16,528 bases of DNA, taken from the NCBI GenBank assembly GCA_031554275.1, contig JAVBKB010000017.1, forward strand, positions 1 through 16,528, read 5' to 3'. The position numbers and the translations under genes are program-made. Position 1 is the stretch's first letter. Every line of letters begins with the position of its first letter. Positions 1 to 7,706 of the stretch are shown here, one piece after another. This DNA comes from JAVBKB01 sp031554275 (GTDB lineage: Bacteria > Bacillota > Bacilli > JARBTR01). Below the pieces are notes generated by a model. It ran no database searches. It worked only from the letters and a program-made list of their open reading frames with translations, and was not told the origin of the DNA.

Positions 1-3000
1 TGTTGACACTGAAGGTGTGAGCTTGTGCATACTAAAGCGACTCGTCATTGCTCTGAATGCTCCTTGAATGTCCAAATTATTAACTCTCTCCATGAAATTA
101 ACGCCAAAGATATTAACAGCTTTTTTCCTTTGAACAAACTCACCTGGTGTCAGCATAGCAGGAACCGTGTCGCTCCCTTTTGGTTTAAAGATTCCCAAGG
201 GGCCACCTGAAGCCAAATAAGCTGGAACTTGCCCACCTGTTGAAAAAACACTCGTTTCAACTGAAGTATTGATTCTTGGAACATTTAGGCCACTTAATGC
301 ACCCTGGATCAATGAAACTTGCGATCGAATTGAACTGCCCATTTCTGATATATTGCTCGAAAATGAACTCGCCAGAGCTTGACCGTAACTAGCTCCGATC
401 ATTCCAAAATTAATTGAATAAATTGTCATAAACATTAGTTGGTTTGAGATCATATTATACAATTCGCTGACTTCTGTGTTAAATGCAGTTTTCAAACTCT
501 CTCCATATGCTTTCCCTAATTCTGAGAAAACAAATACCTTCTCATATAGCAAGGTAACAAGCACATCAATTGTTGTACTAATTCCAAGCGAAACCTCAAC
601 AGCATTAAAGCCATTCAAGATTTGTTGTGCATAATCAGTACCTATCGTTGTGAACGCTGGCGATAAGGCAGACAACTGAATAACTAGTTGGTTAAACTGC
701 TCTACTAGTGCCAATGCTAGTGTCATGTTGTTTGATTCAGGAGGCACGATCGAATTCATTGAAGTTAATATTTCTTGCACACTAGTTATTGTTGCAAGTA
801 TCAATTCTTTGTTTAACTCGAGACCATTGATTTCTTGCAATCTTCTGCCCAACTGGAGGAAGTAAAATACGTATGTGTCAGCTTTGTTGACTAGATCAGC
901 ATTTAAAGTTACTAATATCCCGTCTTCTTTTTGTGACGTAACAATTTCGGTAATATAGGCTATTTTTTCTTTAACCCCATCAATTGTAAGTTCGTTGATC
1001 GCTTCCAGTCTTTTACCTAAGTTAAGCAAATAATAAACGTATGTGTCAGCTTTATCGATCATATCAGTATCGATTTTATCCTTAAAAGGGTTAAGGCTAG
1101 CAATAAAGCTCTCTCCCGCAAAAAGACTGAAGGTATCTTGGATGTTATTAATATTGGCTTCTATTTTGTCATAGTCCAACTCGATGTCTTGGAGTTCTGC
1201 AAATGATTCCGCAGCGCTAATTAAAGTATTGATATATTCGATTGGGTTGTTTTCTCCGCCTAATAACTCAGTGATGCCATCTGCGATAGCTTGCCCCACT
1301 CTTTTTAGACTATCAATCAGCCCTTGAGTTGCAAGCGATCCTAATGCATCTGTTAAAAACCCCATTTTCCCTTCAATGGTTTGCAAGTCATCGGGTACTT
1401 TTTCATCCAATTGTCGAATTGCCTCGGCTACTATTGTAAGTTCATCAGCTAACAATGCTACAGTAGCAAGTCCAGCTCCACCTATCAAAGCGCCTATACC
1501 CGTAGCCATTAGCGCACCTACCACACCAACAAGAACACCCATACCGCCGATCGCTATGCCTATGTTCTCTACTTTTTTAACAAAATCGCCTACATCACTA
1601 GGTACTTTTTCGTTCACTTGCTGTATCGCCTCTGCCACTAGCATAAGCTCTAAAGCCAAAAATGCCACTGTCACAAGTCCAGCTCCACCTATCAAAGCTC
1701 CAGCCCCAGTAGCTATTAGCGCCCCTACAACTCCAACAATAATGCCCATACCACCGATCGCTATGCCTATGTTCGCTACCTTTTTAGCAAAATCAGCTAC
1801 ATCACTAGGTACTTTTTCGCTTACTTGCTGTATCGCCTCTGCCACCAGCATTAGTTCTAGAGCCAACAATGCCACTGTCGCAAGTCCAGAAATCATCGTC
1901 CCCGTCTTCAGCTTACCAGCAACAAAAACTAACACACCCATCCCAGCAATTGCTTCAGCCATTGCAACGAATTTCGGTTGTAAACTCGCCAAATTCGAAG
2001 GTACTTTATCATTAACATCCTTTAATGCTTGTGCAGTTTCTTCCACTAACTTAATGATTTTAGAAACACGCTCCATGTTTTTATCCTGATTCGACATACC
2101 GCTATCATCAGAATTAATGCCTAGTTTACTGCCTAGTCCACCACCTTCATTATCTTCGCCACCAGAGCCAGGCATTATTAAGCTGGTGAGCTTGCCAATT
2201 CCATTAGAAGCTATTCCTTCTTTACCTTCGCCGCCGAATCCTGGTAGCTTGAGCTTACCAATTCCTTTAAAAACTACACCTAGAAGCTTCGCTCCAACTG
2301 CGATCTTGATAAACCACTCAGCCAGCTCCCCTAATCCTTTCGCGAAGCTACCCTCACCAAGTTCTGTTATCCTGTTTTTAATAAAGTCAATGGCAGGTGA
2401 AGCGATTTCTTTCAGTGCCACGATATTGTCCCTAAGCACGTCAAAACTTTCTTTCAGTCCGCTACCAAATGATTTCCAATCGAAATTACTTACTTTTGTC
2501 ACTAAACCAGCTAAGGTCTCCCCTACCTTCACTGCCCACTTGTCAATAGCTTCTTTATTATTTTCGAATATATTTATTAAACCTTGCACTTTATTGGATA
2601 TCACATCAAAAACGCCGCCTTCTTTTACCTGTCCAGTGGCTGTGTCGATACCCGCAATACTCAAACCGACATTTAATAAATGCTCTTTTAAATTACCCAA
2701 ACGCCCAGACAATGTATTAGCTTGTTTCTCTGTGCCATTGTAAAATCTGCCACTTTCTGATGTTGCAAGGTTGATGGCTTCGGAAAACATATCGGCAGTG
2801 ATAACGCCATCTTCCATCGCCTTCTTGAATGTTTCTTGCGTAACTGCACCTTTTGATGCTTGGATAATGTAGTCTTGTAGTCCTCCAGCGTTGTTGTTAA
2901 TCATTTGCAACCATTCTTGACCTTCTAGTTTGCCATTAGCTAACACTTGAGAAAATGCGAGTCCCAATCCGTTTACATCACCACCTGTAGCACCTGCAAT

Positions 3001-3819
3001 ATCCCCTGTTTTCTTGATCCAATCATTCGTCTCTTCTACACTTTTACCAATGGATAAGTAATTTCTAGCCACAGAGCTAATTTCTTCGCTTCCAAACGCA
3101 CTTTTCAGGGAAAAATCGTTGATGAAACCAAACATTTTTTGGGTGTCTTCTGTGCTGCCAGTTAAAGTATCAAAGCTTACACTCATTTTCTCTATTCCAA
3201 GTGCAGCACTTGCTACTTCTTTTAATGCACCAGTTCCGATTCTCATCGAAGCGCTACCTGCTTTTTTCATCAAGCCCAACATCATGCTTCCGAGTTTGTC
3301 AAGCAGGGTGCCGACGCTAGTGAAATTTGTCAATATATTTATTCTATTGTTATTCAACGACTGGACTCTGCCTTTTAATCGATCAAGTGCATTAGCCGTT
3401 TGCTCGATGTTAGCAGATTCGACTTGAAGCTTTGCTTTCTTGCTATTAAGAGTCGTCACTTCTCGATTCAGTGCTTTTAAATCCCTTTCAGCACCTTTAC
3501 GTTTATCGACCTCAACACTAATTAGAGCCTTCTTAGCGCGTAATTTATCAATCTGTGAACTGATATCAGCTATCTTGCTTTTAGCATGATCAATGTTCTT
3601 GGTATCAGCTTTGATTTCGGCTTTCTTTGCTTGTAGCTTTTTTATTTGCAGATTGATATCTTCAAGGTGTTGTTTTGCTTTGTCCAACTTGTCAGTTTTA
3701 AGTGAAAGGCTATATCTTGTATTCGTCAACTTCTTCAGACGATTGTCAATAGTTGAAAGCTGGTCTTCAATCTCTTTTGTATTACTCTTGATCTCAATCG
3801 CTATATTTTCAATTGCCAT
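1..3819 (-). CDS. Phage tail tape measure protein, C-terminus off the left edge
   Basis: This protein sets tail length and fills the tail tube during assembly. The frame is open from ATG at 3819 to the left edge (1273 residues visible), with a GGGGGTGAG ribosome site just upstream. Residues 1-145 are lysine-rich and heptad-like, so probably coiled coil. Residues about 190-330 resemble the N-terminal tape-measure core domain, with GLGLAFSQVLANGKLEGQEW inside. Residues about 603-809 are a threefold 69-residue hydrophobic repeat. Near residue 1216 is the segment GTDTVPAMLTPGEFV, typical of tape measure C-terminal regions in Gram-positive siphophages. It follows chaperones G/GT as in lambda-like tails. 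At roughly 0.15 nm per residue the tail would be at least about 190 nm long. The true C-terminus and the distal tail genes lie outside the window. Family assignment is firm. Confidence 0.93.
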   Translation of the reverse strand, partial: MAIENIAIEIKSNTKEIEDQLSTIDNRLKKLTNTRYSLSLKTDKLDKAKQHLEDINLQIKKLQAKKAEIKADTKNIDHAKSKIADISSQIDKLRAKKALISVEVDKRKGAERDLKALNREVTTLNSKKAKLQVESANIEQTANALDRLKGRVQSLNNNRINILTNFTSVGTLLDKLGSMMLGLMKKAGSASMRIGTGALKEVASAALGIEKMSVSFDTLTGSTEDTQKMFGFINDFSLKSAFGSEEISSVARNYLSIGKSVEETNDWIKKTGDIAGATGGDVNGLGLAFSQVLANGKLEGQEWLQMINNNAGGLQDYIIQASKGAVTQETFKKAMEDGVITADMFSEAINLATSESGRFYNGTEKQANTLSGRLGNLKEHLLNVGLSIAGIDTATGQVKEGGVFDVISNKVQGLINIFENNKEAIDKWAVKVGETLAGLVTKVSNFDWKSFGSGLKESFDVLRDNIVALKEIASPAIDFIKNRITELGEGSFAKGLGELAEWFIKIAVGAKLLGVVFKGIGKLKLPGFGGEGKEGIASNGIGKLTSLIMPGSGGEDNEGGGLGSKLGINSDDSGMSNQDKNMERVSKIIKLVEETAQALKDVNDKVPSNLASLQPKFVAMAEAIAGMGVLVFVAGKLKTGTMISGLATVALLALELMLVAEAIQQVSEKVPSDVADFAKKVANIGIAIGGMGIIVGVVGALIATGAGALIGGAGLVTVAFLALELMLVAEAIQQVNEKVPSDVGDFVKKVENIGIAIGGMGVLVGVVGALMATGIGALIGGAGLATVALLADELTIVAEAIRQLDEKVPDDLQTIEGKMGFLTDALGSLATQGLIDSLKRVGQAIADGITELLGGENNPIEYINTLISAAESFAELQDIELDYDKIEANINNIQDTFSLFAGESFIASLNPFKDKIDTDMIDKADTYVYYLLNLGKRLEAINELTIDGVKEKIAYITEIVTSQKEDGILVTLNADLVNKADTYVFYFLQLGRRLQEINGLELNKELILATITSVQEILTSMNSIVPPESNNMTLALALVEQFNQLVIQLSALSPAFTTIGTDYAQQILNGFNAVEVSLGISTTIDVLVTLLYEKVFVFSELGKAYGESLKTAFNTEVSELYNMISNQLMFMTIYSINFGMIGASYGQALASSFSSNISEMGSSIRSQVSLIQGALSGLNVPRINTSVETSVFSTGGQVPAYLASGGPLGIFKPKGSDTVPAMLTPGEFVQRKKAVNIFGVNFMERVNNLDIQGAFRAMTSRFSMHKLTPSVST
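1391..2011 (-). repeat. Three tandem 207-bp (69-residue) repeats inside the tape measure gene
   Basis: The motif 'GGTACTTTTTC' and its surroundings recur at about 1395, 1602 and 1809, a period of exactly 207 bp, so the frame is kept. Each unit encodes MLVAEAIQQVxEKVPSDV followed by a glycine-rich hydrophobic stretch (IGIAIGGMG, VGVVGAL, GALIGGAGL). The two copies nearest the gene 3' end are closest to each other; the one nearest the gene 5' end is shorter and more diverged. Hydrophobic segments of this type are common in the middle of tape measure proteins. Confidence 0.85.
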
Positions 3820-3823
3820 TTTT

Positions 3824-4692
3824 CTAACTCACCCCCTCATCGGCTAAGTCTTCTGATGTATAAAATAAAACAGCAAATTCTTTTGGCTTCTTGACCTTCT
3901 GCTTAGTCGCATTATCAAGGGACTTCCACTCCAAAAAGTTACTGTAACTATCTTCATTTGCATAATATCCATAGGCGACAAGTAGTTCTGGCACACCCCA
4001 AGAATCCAATATATCGCTTGGTCTGATTTTCAAAACCTTTGCCACACAATGAGACATATACGAATAAACATTTAAACTCGCGAAAAATGTTTCTTTCTCT
4101 TTCTCTACCGATGCATTGTTTTCACAAGCTTTTCGGTAGATTATCCGAAAAAAACATCAGCTTCATTAAATACCTCAGGATGATTGTCTATTAACTGGCT
4201 CATTGCACCGATAACAGAGAAGGGCAACATATATTCCCCCAGCTCATCATCAATCCCCAAGAATGTGGCCACTAGGTTATAGATAGCTAAATGAACCGCT
4301 TCCCCAGCTTGTGCAAAAACAGAGAACAGTTCTTCTTTTTCTAATCCCTCAATCGATCCGTTTTCTTTTAATTTATTGAAAAACGGAATAATTTTCATGA
4401 CTGCATCAAGAATTTTCAAGTCTGAACGTGGTGTGATTGTGATGCCTTTGAAATCAATACTGAACACATAATACGTTCCTACTTCAGCAGCGCCCTCAGG
4501 CTTTTCATCAAATTTATTCTTAGGCATTCTGAACCTAATGCTATAATCATCTTTTTTTACTTCCGTCTTATTTGCATCTCCAACAACCGAAATTTCTTGA
4601 TCTTTCATCACCAAAAATGGTGTGTCATCTTCATTAGTCTGTTTTAGCTTTTTGCTAATTGCCAAAAGGTCTGTTTTCTTCATTGCTTCCAT
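3824..4692 (-). CDS. Tail assembly chaperone GT, -1 frameshift fusion product
   Basis: In lambda-like tails the G protein and its frameshifted extension GT load and coat the tape measure protein before tube polymerisation. Here the G frame ends at 4141. If the ribosome slips back one base on TTTTTTC (4147-4153), reading continues through CGG ATA ATC and stays open to TAG at 3824-3826. That adds 107 residues to 193, a fusion of about 300. The extension has no ribosome site of its own, and its first ATG is 30 codons into the frame, so independent translation is unlikely. Its stop lies 4 bases before the tape measure ATG. Location, heptamer and continuous -1 frame agree; the shift itself is inferred. 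Confidence 0.85.
4141..4692 (-). CDS. Tail assembly chaperone G (unshifted product)
   Basis: The product has 183 residues starting MEAMKKTD and ending DVFFG. I chose ATG at 4692 because AGGAGG (4700-4705) lies 7 bases upstream. An in-frame ATG at 4725 has no ribosome site and sits inside a terminator hairpin. Position between the major tail protein and the tape measure gene, size and the slippery end are those of the G chaperone of siphophages; the sequence itself shows no catalytic motif. It acts in the cytoplasm during tail assembly, normally in large excess over GT. Confidence 0.82.
   Translation of the reverse strand: MEAMKKTDLLAISKKLKQTNEDDTPFLVMKDQEISVVGDANKTEVKKDDYSIRFRMPKNKFDEKPEGAAEVGTYYVFSIDFKGITITPRSDLKILDAVMKIIPFFNKLKENGSIEGLEKEELFSVFAQAGEAVHLAIYNLVATFLGIDDELGEYMLPFSVIGAMSQLIDNHPEVFNEADVFFG
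4147..4153 (-). promoter_or_regulatory. Slippery heptamer for -1 programmed frameshifting
   Basis: Read on the minus strand the sequence is GTT TTT TTC GGA TAA. The heptamer T TTT TTC fits the X XXY YYZ rule and lies one sense codon before the G stop, so G (183 residues) and GT (about 300) would come from one message. I did not identify a clear downstream pseudoknot. Confidence 0.8.
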
Positions 4693-4705
4693 GTTTGTTC
4701 CTCCT

Positions 4706-4740
4706 AAAGAAAAGGCATCCCTCAAAAGAGGAACACCTTA
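4706..4740 (-). terminator. Intrinsic terminator between major tail protein and chaperone G
   Basis: On the minus strand GGTGTTCCTC, loop TTTT, GAGGGATGCC forms a fully paired 10-bp stem (with G-U pairs), then TTTTCTTT. It sits between the stop of the tail protein gene and the ribosome site of G. It probably trims message so that the tail tube protein outnumbers the chaperones and tape measure. Confidence 0.85.
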
Positions 4741-4747
4741 CCTTGAA

Positions 4748-6103
4748 TTATTCTTTTACTCTATAAATTTCGAAGAAGTTACCATTTCGATCACGTTGAA
4801 TTGAGATGGTAAAAGGAAAAGTTGTTTCCTCATTTGTTATCGAATCTGGGAAGCTAGTCACTAGTACATTGTTGTGCACTTGAACAATCTTCACGCCATC
4901 TGTTTGTTCTTTAGTAATAGTCATTCTAGTTTTACGACCCTCTAAGGCGCTGTCATTCCCTACAAAATGCTCGACTTCTACTTGCTTTGGATAACTGATA
5001 ACTACATTTTGTCCGGCAAGCGTTTCATGAAACAAAATTTTACCTGCATCTCCCATAGCTGTTGTTGTTCCGTCCAATACAATGTATTGTTTCTCGTTTA
5101 GAGTAAGAGGAACTGGAGAATTAAGTCTATTTAGCATTGCATCAGCTACATTGCAGTTGTCCGCAATAGTCGCAAGCAGGAAGCCGCATTCATCAAGATT
5201 CATATCTGACAGTTGTACATATCCATAGCTTATGCCTTCAACTGTTATTGCCCCTACTGTCTTTTCTACAGTCTGCGGAATCCATCCTGTCGTAAGGTCT
5301 CCTTTACGTACCAAAGGATTCAGTTTCCAATAGTTCGGAGTGGCAGATTTGCCTGTGATGGTTTTCTCTACCGCCACACTACTTGGATCATAACCTCCAC
5401 CGAAGCAACTTGCATCTCTCGGGTCAGCGGTGATATCTCCAGACACCTCATCGAGACATCCAACCATTACAGTATCATTCACTTCAAAATCTTCAATACT
5501 GTCATAGACATAGATTGATGAGAAACCAATCGTTGGAATAACAGAATTATCACTACCAACTCCTGCAGCTTCAAGATGAATGATAATACCACCATCCATT
5601 GCTTGCCAACCGGTACCGGTTTGAGTGCTCGGGACTTTTGACAGATCAATAACAACTGGATAAAACCCTTCGTTTTGAGCCTCGAATGTGTTTTCATATG
5701 TGTATGCATTGCTCTGATTTGTGTCTGCTATATCTGAAATAACGGATTTCAAATCATATTTCCCAGCTGTCGGGAAATACGCATAGTACGTAATAACACC
5801 TGTTGCAAACTCGGTTGCATCTGCACGTATTACGAATGTAGCACCAGACACTAATCCTGCCCCATTTGTTACCACTAGTGTTCCGGAATTCTTACATCCT
5901 TCTGGCAGACAGCTAAACATGTCCGCAGGAACTTTGAATGCATTATATGTGGCGCTTGTTCCAAGATAATCAATATAATTTTTTGTATTCACCTTTACAC
6001 AACTGTCAATGTCAGTCATTACTGCAAAGGAAACTTCCGTAGTTTTACTGAGTGATTTCATACCAATTTTTGAAATTAATTTTTCGTTTGTACATCTAGC
6101 CAT
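4748..6103 (-). CDS. Putative major tail (tube) protein, unusually long
   Basis: 451 residues; ATG at 6103 with AGGAGG (6111-6116) 7 bases upstream. The assignment rests mainly on position: directly before the G/GT chaperones, where the tail tube subunit is encoded in lambda-like tails. No family motif was recognised with certainty. Tube proteins are often 150-250 residues, so this one is about twice that. Residues about 75-215 are rich in beta-forming and aromatic residues (AYFPTAGKYDL, GGIIIHLEA, SSIYVYDSIEDF) and look like an inserted beta-sandwich or carbohydrate-binding type domain. The C-terminal third (TMTITKEQTDG-like, VLVTSFPD, FPFTISIQ) is beta-rich, as expected of a tube fold. Six or more cysteines are scattered through it. 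An alternative is a fused or sheath-like structural protein. Confidence 0.68.
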   Translation of the reverse strand: MARCTNEKLISKIGMKSLSKTTEVSFAVMTDIDSCVKVNTKNYIDYLGTSATYNAFKVPADMFSCLPEGCKNSGTLVVTNGAGLVSGATFVIRADATEFATGVITYYAYFPTAGKYDLKSVISDIADTNQSNAYTYENTFEAQNEGFYPVVIDLSKVPSTQTGTGWQAMDGGIIIHLEAAGVGSDNSVIPTIGFSSIYVYDSIEDFEVNDTVMVGCLDEVSGDITADPRDASCFGGGYDPSSVAVEKTITGKSATPNYWKLNPLVRKGDLTTGWIPQTVEKTVGAITVEGISYGYVQLSDMNLDECGFLLATIADNCNVADAMLNRLNSPVPLTLNEKQYIVLDGTTTAMGDAGKILFHETLAGQNVVISYPKQVEVEHFVGNDSALEGRKTRMTITKEQTDGVKIVQVHNNVLVTSFPDSITNEETTFPFTISIQRDRNGNFFEIYRVKE

Positions 6104-6114
6104 TATTATTCCTC

Positions 6115-6276
6115 CTATAGGTTATTTTGAACAACGCGAGCAGCATCTCGCTCGTATCGTCCACCATTCTTTTGATTCAATGTTCGTAATTTGTTTTGAA
6201 CAAACTTCTGAACATCTACCTTCTTTTTTGCATCTTTTTTCACTTCTGCTGGTTCGGTATTTTTTTCTTTCGACAT
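6115..6276 (-). CDS. Small basic protein (53 aa) upstream of the tail protein
   Basis: I do not recognise this product. ATG at 6276 has AGGAGGG (6284-6290) 7 bases upstream, a near-perfect ribosome site. Its TAG stop overlaps the ribosome site of the tail protein gene, so the two are coupled. The N-terminal half is highly charged (SKEKNTEPAEVKKDAKKK); the C-terminal half (VQKFVQNKLRTLNQ, then GGRYERDAARVVQNNL) is probably helical. A minor assembly factor or tail completion protein is possible, but nothing in the sequence proves it. Confidence 0.75.
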   Translation of the reverse strand: MSKEKNTEPAEVKKDAKKKVDVQKFVQNKLRTLNQKNGGRYERDAARVVQNNL

Positions 6277-6371
6277 TGTATAACCCTCCTATATTTTTGG
6301 TCTTCGTTCGATTACCCTCTGCAAAAACGGGTCTGAGTGTGATATGTTTCTTTCGTATGCCCTTGAGTTTG

Positions 6372-6542
6372 TCAGCGTCCTACGCCTACAAAAAAATGCC
6401 CATCTGATTTTTTTGATGGACAAGCTATCATGCAATACTTCTGGATCCTTCTGAACTCTACTTGTTCAAGTTTAAGGATTATTTTCGAATAGCTTTCCAC
6501 TTCTTTATCTACTGCTAAATGAACTAACTTCTTTAGTGTCAT
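6372..6542 (-). CDS. Small protein of 56 aa whose 3' end overlaps a terminator
   Basis: I do not recognise this product. ATG at 6542 directly abuts the TAA of the preceding gene (TAAATG), and GAGGTGG lies within the upstream gene as a ribosome site. Residues 1-40 look helical (LKKLVHLAVDKEVESYSKI). The last 15 or so codons coincide with a textbook terminator (6390-6424), which is odd for a functional C-terminus. The gene may have lost its original 3' part, perhaps where head genes were deleted. A 95-base gap follows, the longest in an otherwise tightly packed operon. Confidence 0.55.
   Translation of the reverse strand: MTLKKLVHLAVDKEVESYSKIILKLEQVEFRRIQKYCMIACPSKKSDGHFFVGVGR
6390..6424 (-). 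terminator. Intrinsic terminator inside the late operon
   Basis: On the minus strand TGTCCATC, a 10-base A-rich loop, then GATGGGCA forms an 8-bp stem followed directly by TTTTTTT. It lies in the 3' part of the 56-aa ORF and upstream of the 53-aa and tail protein genes. Without antitermination or a further promoter it would cut expression of the tail genes. Confidence 0.85.
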
Positions 6543-6788
6543 TTACGACACCACCTCAAACATTGCTTCCTGCCTAGTGTTCATGTCGTATGTTTGGCTG
6601 AGCAAAAATGATCCATCTGATTCAGAGACATCATAAACTTCGCCAGCAAAAAAGGTTTTCCGCAATCCACTGGGCAGAGTAATTGTTTTCGTTCGCTCAA
6701 AGCTATAGGATGAAACTCTACGCTTTCCGCAAGCTGAACAACCTGACACTCTTCCTTGTTTTTTCATCCCTAGAAACTTGATCTTCAC
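6543..6788 (-). CDS. Small late-operon protein (81 aa) with a CxxC motif
   Basis: I do not recognise this product. The most likely start is GTG at 6788, which overlaps the preceding stop as GTGA and follows a GGGGG ribosome site. The frame is open further upstream, and TTG at 6803 is an alternative. The product has one CSACG motif near the N-terminus, a basic stretch (KRRVSSYSFERTKTITLP), and a beta-rich end (FFAGEVYDVSESDGSFLL). The location is where head-tail joining genes stand in siphophages, but the CxxC and small size do not identify it. Coupled translation with both neighbours argues for a real gene. Confidence 0.7.
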   Translation of the reverse strand: MKIKFLGMKKQGRVSGCSACGKRRVSSYSFERTKTITLPSGLRKTFFAGEVYDVSESDGSFLLSQTYDMNTRQEAMFEVVS

Positions 6789-6934
6789 ACCACAGACCCC
6801 CAATACGTTGGTCTTTTGTCGCAGAGACTGACTTCTAACTGATTTTTGTACCCACTAAACCACGAGTCGTTAGCTGTGATTGCTTCCCTGCATTTAGTAT
6901 TAATGATAATATCAAGCTCGCTTTTAATAGCCAT
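6785..6934 (-). CDS. Small late-operon protein (49 aa)
   Basis: I do not recognise this product. ATG at 6934 follows AGGGGGGTGA by about 6-8 bases; the TGA stop overlaps the next gene's GTG. Visible features are a helical N-terminus (AIKSELDIIINTKCREAITA), a central DSWFSGYKNQLEVSL, and an aromatic end (RPTYWGSVV). It is far shorter than the 100-130 residues of ordinary head-tail connectors. Confidence 0.7.
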   Translation of the reverse strand: MAIKSELDIIINTKCREAITANDSWFSGYKNQLEVSLCDKRPTYWGSVV

Positions 6935-6941
6935 TCTTTCT

Positions 6942-7058
6942 TCACCCCCCTTCAATCTTCAATAACGTATTGTATTTTTCACATGCGATTGAACTTGCTA
7001 ACCATCGTTTGGATATAGTTGCTTCGTAATTGTTGATTTCTGTAATCGTATTGCCCAT
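6942..7058 (-). CDS. Small late-operon protein (38 aa)
   Basis: I do not recognise this product. ATG at 7058 (MGNTITEI) has GAGGGGG at about 7067-7073 as ribosome site; the frame is open upstream to 7133, but that part belongs to the preceding gene in another frame. The stop TGA is embedded in the G-run that serves as ribosome site for the next gene. The product is probably a single long helix with one cysteine. Confidence 0.6.
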   Translation of the reverse strand: MGNTITEINNYEATISKRWLASSIACEKYNTLLKIEGG

Positions 7059-7063
7059 TGTCA

Positions 7064-7216
7064 TCACCCCCTCACACATTTTGGAAACAGACAGCAATAC
7101 TCTACTGTATGTTTCCATACGCATCCCAAACATTTTGGATCTCTCTCATGCTTTTCTTTTGGCACTTCTCGTACACTATCAATATGCAACTGTTCTTCCT
7201 TGCTCATTTTTTTCAC
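7064..7216 (-). CDS. First gene of the late operon: Cys-rich 50-aa protein
   Basis: GTG at 7216 lies 4 bases after AGGAGAT (7221-7227); an in-frame ATG at 7207 is the alternative. The product starts charged and ends with five cysteines (PKCLGC, then EYCCLFPKC), a pattern that could bind zinc or form a small knuckle. No family is recognised. It stops 5 bases before the next ATG. It is the first ORF after the activator and leader, the place where a terminase small subunit would normally begin. Confidence 0.68.
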   Translation of the reverse strand: MKKMSKEEQLHIDSVREVPKEKHERDPKCLGCVWKHTVEYCCLFPKCVRG

Positions 7217-7249
7217 GCTTATCTCCTAATAAATTTTTTTCGGGTATGT

Positions 7250-7273
7250 AAAAAGACACCCGAGATGGATGTC
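7250..7273 (-). terminator. Leader terminator, copy A
   Basis: On the minus strand GACATCC, loop ATCTC, GGGTGTC pairs over 7 bp (one G-U), followed by TTTTTAC. It lies 34 bases before the first late gene, so late transcription must pass it. Confidence 0.75.
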
Positions 7274-7408
7274 CTGAATTTTCTTTTGAATTAATCTAAA
7301 TGTAGTTCGTTTTATTTTGATCCACGAGCGCGACCTATTAATTATTTTATTCCCCTATTGGGTCAAACAATTTGATGATTTGTTTTTCTCACTTTACACA
7401 TTATCATG

Positions 7409-7491
7409 TCAAGATAGTGCAAATCTATTACATTCTTCAATTTTCTGAAGAATTGATATCGGCTCTAGCTATTCACGCAAGTCTCTTCACA
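7409..7491 (-). pseudogene. Decayed 3' fragment of a late-activator gene
   Basis: Read on the minus strand it matches the C-terminal coding part of the intact activator (last codons and TGA, then the CEET-like segment), but with about 28 bases missing in the middle and an in-frame TAG. It belongs to copy A of the tandem duplication and has no start of its own. It is evidence for a duplication or recombination between related phage late-control regions. Confidence 0.7.
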
Positions 7492-7538
7492 TATTCGCTC
7501 AATTATCTCCTAAATAAACTCGTTTTTTTCAGGAAAAT

Positions 7539-7561
7539 AAAAGACACCCGAGATGGATGTC
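7539..7561 (-). terminator. Leader terminator, copy B
   Basis: The same hairpin as copy A (GACATCC ATCTC GGGTGTC) followed by TTTTATTTT, about 146 bases past the activator stop. It could end the activator message or regulate read-through into the tail operon. Confidence 0.75.
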
Positions 7562-7706
7562 CTGAATTTGCTTTCGAATTAGGCTAAATAGTTTTGTTTT
7601 GTTATTTTGATCCTTGCACTCACGAGATGTGCTGCACTACCAATTATTCTCTTCATGGGGTCAAACAATTTGATGATTTGTTTTTCTCACTTTACACAAT
7701 ACCATG

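Noticed and set aside
1376..3847. Long plus-strand open frames across the left region
   Set aside because: They are Pro/Ser/Ile-rich mirror frames of the tape measure gene, which has the ribosome site, domain motifs and full-length minus frame.
6009..6407. 132-codon plus-strand ORF over the start of the tail protein gene
   Set aside because: It is antisense to two genes with near-perfect ribosome sites and to a terminator.
7250..7569. Repeated blocks taken as a CRISPR-like array
   Set aside because: Only two copies, about 290 bp apart, containing terminators and an activator gene fragment; no short regular spacers or cas genes.
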